Position numbers and translations under genes: made by a program. A stretch of DNA of 64,000 nucleotides, taken from Arcuatula senhousia (lineage: Eukaryota > Mollusca > Bivalvia > Mytilida > Mytilidae). The stretch is from assembly GCA_963971305.1 (NCBI GenBank), contig OZ020303.1:15869184-15933183 (forward strand), given 5' to 3'. Positions 59,150 to 64,000 of the stretch are shown here, piece after piece (position 1 is the first letter of the stretch; every line of letters starts with the position of its first letter). The notes beneath the pieces are model-generated. The model saw only the letters and a list, made by a program, of their open reading frames with translations, was not told the origin of the DNA and ran no database searches.

Positions 59150-60153
59150 AGGCATATTGTCTACGGCAAACTCATTTTTTTACCCCCAAATTTTTTGGTG
59201 TCAATTAGACCGAAATGCAATAAAATGAATATTGAAAAACAAATTTCCCACAAATTTTGCCTCAAAAGTAGTTTATTTTGATCAAAATAGCTCTACAATA
59301 TTGATTGATATTTTATTTACCTGCATTACATCACAATACCATAGATTTAGACTGAGTAGTTTTAACACGAACACTAATCGGAATATCGGGTTTTGTCCAC
59401 GTACATTGATATGTTAAAGAAATACCAATATTTTTCGTGTTTACCTTTTAAATCACATTCAAAACTTAATACAGGCAATACAACCCGTCCGATTTAACTA
59501 TGGACTTTCGATTGAAGAGTGCAAACACAACAATGAAAATTTACGTCGTCATGAACAAGCTAATCGGTAACAAAAACCGCAAATCGTCACAGTAAGAAAA
59601 ACCTACGTCAGCCAGACTATTCATCAATATCCAATCAGATTTAATGTTTGCACGACCCATTCATTCAATCAATGTATTTTTATGTAATCAAATGTAACGA
59701 TTTGTGGTTTTTGTCAACGATTTGCTTTGTGCATGACGACGTAAATTTTCATTGTTGTGTTTGCACACTTCACTTTACGCTACAACCGAAAGTCCATATT
59801 TAAATCGGATGGGTTGTAATTGTCAGTTTTATTCATTAAGTAGCTCTAAATTCGGTTGCCGTTTTAATTTTCTTCCAAGCTAAAACTTTGAGAAACAGAT
59901 TATGCACCACGTGCAAGAACTATGAAAGTTTTCAATCAAAGAAAGTATAGTGCGCATGCTTACAGATCATCTACATCTCATGAATATGAATTTTTGTAAA
60001 GCTTTACAAATATTATATATTTTTCAGTTTTTGGAGTAATAAGGTACCCTAATGGTATTTTGAACGGGTGTATCTTTCTTAATAAACAAAACGAATAGTC
60101 TGACAACATTTTTTTGGTTTTACAAAAAATAATTTTTCGTAGACAATATGCCT
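59150..60153. mobile_element. TTAA-flanked MITE (piggyBac-type target), copy 1, carrying a nested MITE
   Basis: Ends AGGCATATTGTCTACG and complement (CGTAGACAATATGCCT), with TTAA directly repeated outside (59146-59149 and 60154-60157). TTAA duplication is the piggyBac signature; the internal sequence is non-coding. A second element occupies 59481-59816; without it the MITE is 666 bp. A related copy in opposite orientation is at 63034-63593. Confidence 0.82.
59481..59816. mobile_element. TA-flanked foldback MITE nested in the TTAA MITE
   Basis: 336 bp with long inverted arms: left CAACCCGTCCGATTTAA, right complement CAACCCATCCGATTTAA, extending about 100 bp through AAACACAACAATGAAAATTT and ACGTCGTCATG in both arms. 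TA flanks at 59479-59480 and 59817-59818. Removing it and one TA gives GGCAATAATT, matching the uninterrupted sequence of the related copy near 63268 (complement). Confidence 0.85.
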
Positions 60154-60157
60154 TTAA

Positions 60158-60703
60158 ATGGATGGTTCTAAATGGCATAAGAATATTAAAGATGTCCTAC
60201 CAATGGACACTATTTAATAGCAGCGGACACTTGAAAATAGCAACTTTTCTGGAAAATAATGTCCTCCCGGACATTTTATCACAGGACACTTTTTTGCCTT
60301 ACATACATGTATGCCAATTGGCATGATTGCATTGGGGTATATCAATCCAATATATCAACACAAAATATCCCAATTATGATACTATACCCCAATGCTGATT
60401 GTGTTCCCCCAACCTGACAAATGCCTGTGAGTGTGACATCACAACAAGCATGACAGGCATTACAGGGCTGTCAAGTTTTGATGAGCAGTTTGTGTGAGAT
60501 TTGCCAAAAAATTGAAAGATCCAGGGAAAATAAAGTAGGAATGTGTCCACGGGGCATTCTACGCACTCGTTAAATCAGATGTGTTCACTGACTCGAGATT
60601 AATTTTGGTTATTCACTAGACTCAATTAATTATCCTATAATTTTCTCTTTTGTTTTATGACAGCAGATGTACTTTACTTTGATATTTAGATAATTAAGAA
60701 GGG
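60158..60703. other. Spacer with a MITE fragment
   Basis: Contains a fragment related to the 132-bp MITE of 25814 (GGGCTGTCAAGTTTTGATGA onward, about 60465-60545) lacking its second end. No gene. Confidence 0.5.
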
Positions 60704-62553
60704 TCAAGTGAGCTATTGTCATCGCTGTCAGTCGTCGTCCGTCCGTTACTTTTTCAAAAATCTTCTTCTCTGAAACCACTGAATGGAATTTTTCAAAACT
60801 TGGTCCAAGTATTAATCAGGGCATGATGTTTAAAAATTGTGTTCGGCTTTTTGATTTGATAACAAACATGGCCGCTGTTATTAAAAATAGAACATAGGGT
60901 AAAATCACATTCAAAGACTTATAACTTGAAAACTAGAACAGATAGAAAAATCTGAAGGATCTTAGGCTCTTCAGATTCAAAAGCTCTACAAAAGTCTCCA
61001 TAGGGTCGAAGTTGTCAGATGACCCCTAATTGGGGTTATGGCCCTTTTAAGGTCAAAAATAGTGTTTTTTTCACGTTTTTAGCTCCAAACAACATGGCCG
61101 CCGTTACTGAAAATAGACTAGGGGGTCAGACTACTGTTTTTGGCTTGTAAATCAAAAAGTATAAGAGATAGATGAAATCTGATGTCACGATACTGCTTCA
61201 GCATCAAAAGCTCTACTAAAGTCTCCATTGAGTCGAAGTTGTCAGATGACCCCTTATAGGAGTTACGGCCCCTTAAAGGTGAAAAATAGCAATTTTTCAT
61301 GTTTTTGGATTATGGAATGAAAACTATTACAGATAGATAAAAGTTGTTGCTTGCTTAAATGTTCAGCTCATTTAGCTGTAAGGGTGGAAGTCGTCAGATG
61401 ATCCCTATAGGGGTTACAGCCCCTAAAATAACGTTCTTTCATGTTTTTGGCCTATAGAATGAAAACTATAGCAGATACTGAGATAGAGAGAAGCTGTTGC
61501 TTGCTTAAATGTTCAGCTTATTTAGCTCGACAATTGTCTCCCTTGGGTGGAAGTTGTCAGATGTCCCCATATAGGGGTTACAGCCCCTAAAATAACGTTC
61601 TTTCATGTTTTTGGCCTATAGAATGAAAACTATAGCAGATAGATAGAACCTGTTGCTTGCTCAAATGTTCAGTTTATTTAGCTCTACAAAAGTTTTCATA
61701 GGGTCAAAGTTGTCAGATGATTCCTTATAGGGGTTACTGCCCCTTAAAGGTGAAAAATAGCAATTTTTCATGTTTTTGGATTATAGAATGAAAACTATTA
61801 CAGATAGAGAAAAGTTGTTGCTTGCTTAAATGTTCAGGTCATTTAGCTGAACAAAGGTCTCCATAGGGTCGAAGTTGTCAGATGACCCCTTATAGGGGTT
61901 ACAGCCCCTAATATAATGTTCTTTCATGTTTTTGGCCTTTAGAATGAAAACTATAGCAGATAGAGAGAAGCTGTTGCTTGCTTAAATGTTCAGCTTATTT
62001 AGCTCTACAAAAGTCTCCCTAGGGTCGAAGTTGTCAGATGTCCCCTTATAGGGGTTACGGCCCCTAAAATAATGTTCTTGCATGTTTTTGGCCTATAGAA
62101 TGAAAACTATAGCAGATAGAGAGAAGCTGTTGCTTGCTTAAATATTCAGTTTATTTAGCTCTACAAAAGTTTTCATAGGGTCAAAGTTGTCAGATGATCC
62201 CTTATAGGGGTTATGGCCCCTAAAATAACGTTCTTTCATATTTTTGGCCTATAGAATGAAAACTATAGGAGATAGATAGAAGCTGTTGCTTGCTTAAATG
62301 TTCAGTTCGTTTAGCTCTACAAAAGTTTTCATAGGGTCAAAGTTGTCAGATGACCCCTTATAGGGGATATGGCCCTTAAAATAACGTTTTTTCATGGTTT
62401 GGGCCTACCACTACAGAATGAAAACTATAGTAGATAGAGAAAAGCTGTTACTTGCTTAGATGTTCAGCTCATTTACAAATGTAGCTCTAGAAAAGTCTTT
62501 ATAGGGTGGACATCAAGACCAGGTGAGTGATTCAGGCTCCTGGGAGCCTCTTG
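60704..62553 (+). mobile_element. Helitron/HINE-like element, copy B
   Basis: Same family as 26828-28330, in the opposite window orientation. Starts TCAAGTGAGCTATTGTC, then GTCGTCGTCCGTCCG, then about ten ~155-165-bp units (GATAGA.A.AAGCTGTTGC, GAAAACTAT.GCAGATAGA) and ends with hairpin AGGCTCCTGGGAGCCT and CTTG at 62550-62553. Non-coding; the start with TC and the end hairpin fit Helitron-type termini. Confidence 0.7.
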
Positions 62554-63871
62554 TTTCCCTATAGAATGAAAACTATTGCAGATAAAGAAAAGCTTTTGCC
62601 TACTAAAATGTTCAGCTCATTAAGCTCTACAAAAGTCTCCATTGGGTTGAAGTAATGGCAGATAGAGAAAAGCTGTTGCCTGCTAAAATGTTCAGCTCAT
62701 TAAGCTCTACAAAAGTCTCCATTGGGTCGAAGTTGTCAGATGACCCCTAATAGGGGTTATGGCCCTATTGAGGTGAAAAATTGCATTTTTTCATGTTTTT
62801 GCCCTATAGAATAAAAACTATTGCAGATAGAGAAAAGGTGTTGCTTGCTTAAATGTTAAGCTCATTAAGCTCTACAAAAGTCTCCATTGGGTCGAAGCTG
62901 TCAGATGACCCCTAATAGGGGTTATGGCCCTTTTATGGTTGAAAATAGCGTTTTTTCATGTTTTTGCCTTATAGAATGAAAACTATTGCAGATAGAGAAA
63001 AGGTGTTGCTTGCTTAAATGTTTAGCTCATTAAAGGCATATTGTCTAGGAAAATTATTTTTTTGTAAAACCAAAACATTGTCGACAGACTATTCGTTTTG
63101 TTTATTTAGAAAGATACAAACGTTCAAAATACCACAAGGGTACCTTATTACTCCAAAAATTGAAAAATATATAATATTTGTAAAGCTTTACAAAGTTTTA
63201 GTTCGGAAAAAAATTAAAACAGCAACAGAATATTAGAGCTACTTAATGAATAGAACTGAAAATTATTGCCTGTATCATGTTTTGAATGTGATTATAAAGG
63301 TAAACACGAAAAATATTTGTATTTTTTCAACATATCAATGTATTTGGGGACAAAACCGGAGATTCCGATTAGTGTCCGCGTTAAAACTACTCAGTCTAAA
63401 TCTGTGTCAATGTGACGTAACGCAGGTAAATAAAATATCAATCAATATTGTCGAGCTATTTTGATCAAAATAAACTACTTTTGAGACAAAATTTGTAGCA
63501 AATTTGTTTTTCAATATTCATTTTATTGCATTTTGGTCTAATTGACACAAAAAAATTGGTAAAAAAAATGAGTTTGCCGTAGACAATATGCCTTTAAGCT
63601 TTACAAAAGTCTCAATAGGGATGAAGTTGTCAGATAAGCCCTTATTGGAGTAATGGCCCTTTTCAGGTCAAAAATACCGTTTTTTCATGTTTTTTGCCCT
63701 ATTGAATGAAAACTATTGCAGATAGAAAAAAGATGGGACTTGCTTTAATGTTCAGCTCATTTAGCCGCAGGAAAGTCTCTGTTGTGTCTAAGTTGGGAAT
63801 TGACCCATTAAAGAAGAAACCATTATGCCTTAAGGACCAGGTGAGCGATTCAGGCTCCTGGGAGCCTCTAG
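62554..63871 (+). mobile_element. Helitron/HINE-like element, copy C, 5'-incomplete
   Basis: Begins inside a core unit (CCCTATAGAATGAAAACTATTG), contains several units interrupted by the TTAA MITE at 63034-63593, and ends with the same hairpin AGGCTCCTGGGAGCCT followed by CTAG (63868-63871). It seems to be the part of an older copy into which copy B inserted, or the 3' part of a tandem array. Confidence 0.65.
63034..63593. mobile_element. TTAA-flanked MITE, copy 2, inside the Helitron-like repeat
   Basis: Ends AGGCATATTGTCTA and complement, with TTAA at 63030-63033 and 63594-63597. Inverted relative to copy 1 (59150-60153) and about 106 bp shorter once the nested element is discounted. Deleting it with one TTAA restores CTCATTAAGCT, as found in the neighbouring core units at 62696-62706. 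Confidence 0.85.
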
Positions 63872-63893
63872 TTAACCCACCTGATCAGAAGGG

Positions 63894-64000
63894 TCATGTG
63901 AGCTATTGTCGTCTGTCCATTAACATTGTCTGTAAACTTTCTAAAACTTAATTCCTCTGACACCTTAAGTCCACTTGGAACCAAAATTGGTATTATACTA
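63894..64000 (+). mobile_element. Helitron/HINE-like element, copy D, truncated by the window edge
   Basis: Starts TCATGTGAGCTATTGTCGTC, 22 bp after the CTAG end of copy C, and continues out of the window. Preceded, like copy B, by AGAAGGG. Confidence 0.6.

Overview
This window looks like nuclear DNA from a bivalve mollusc, most likely a mytilid mussel. It is AT-rich, has two intron-rich animal genes with GT-AG introns, and its introns are full of the tandem-repeat-cored, hairpin-ended, (GGAC)n-bearing elements known from bivalves (pearl/HINE type). The bivalve call is inference from gene structure and repeat style; no database search was possible.

Layout. (1) About 1-22.1 kb, plus strand: the 3' two thirds of NALCN, the four-domain sodium leak channel. 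I place 27 coding exons from the end of domain II S6 to the stop codon, about 1,144 residues. The domain III pore reads Leu-Glu-Gly-Trp where vertebrates have Lys. (2) Inside one NALCN intron (5948-11255) sits a structurally complete DIRS-like tyrosine-recombinase retrotransposon. It has three overlapping open frames (Gag-like, RT/RNase H with a C-terminal extension, tyrosine recombinase), identical 118-bp inverted terminal repeats and an internal complementary region matching both outer ends. (3) 22.1-25.2 kb: the convergent intergenic region, largely a hairpin-ended repeat. (4) 25.2-53.1 kb, minus strand: nardilysin (NRDC), an M16 metallopeptidase. I place 29 coding exons, from just before the acidic stretch to the stop codon (about 1,003 residues); the most N-terminal coding exon(s) were not found. 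Its introns hold several repeat families, a short MITE, an inverted minisatellite and LINE debris. (5) 53.1-64 kb: no recognisable host exon; a frameshifted LINE reverse transcriptase on the minus strand, a TTAA-flanked MITE with a TA-flanked MITE nested inside it, and an array of Helitron/HINE-like elements, one of which contains a second TTAA MITE.

The two host genes are tail to tail and have no evident functional link. The most distinctive items are the DIRS element with its perfect end-complementary region, the domain III Glu in NALCN, a duplicated splice acceptor that would read straight into an in-frame stop, and several nested insertions whose empty sites can be read off the flanking repeat.
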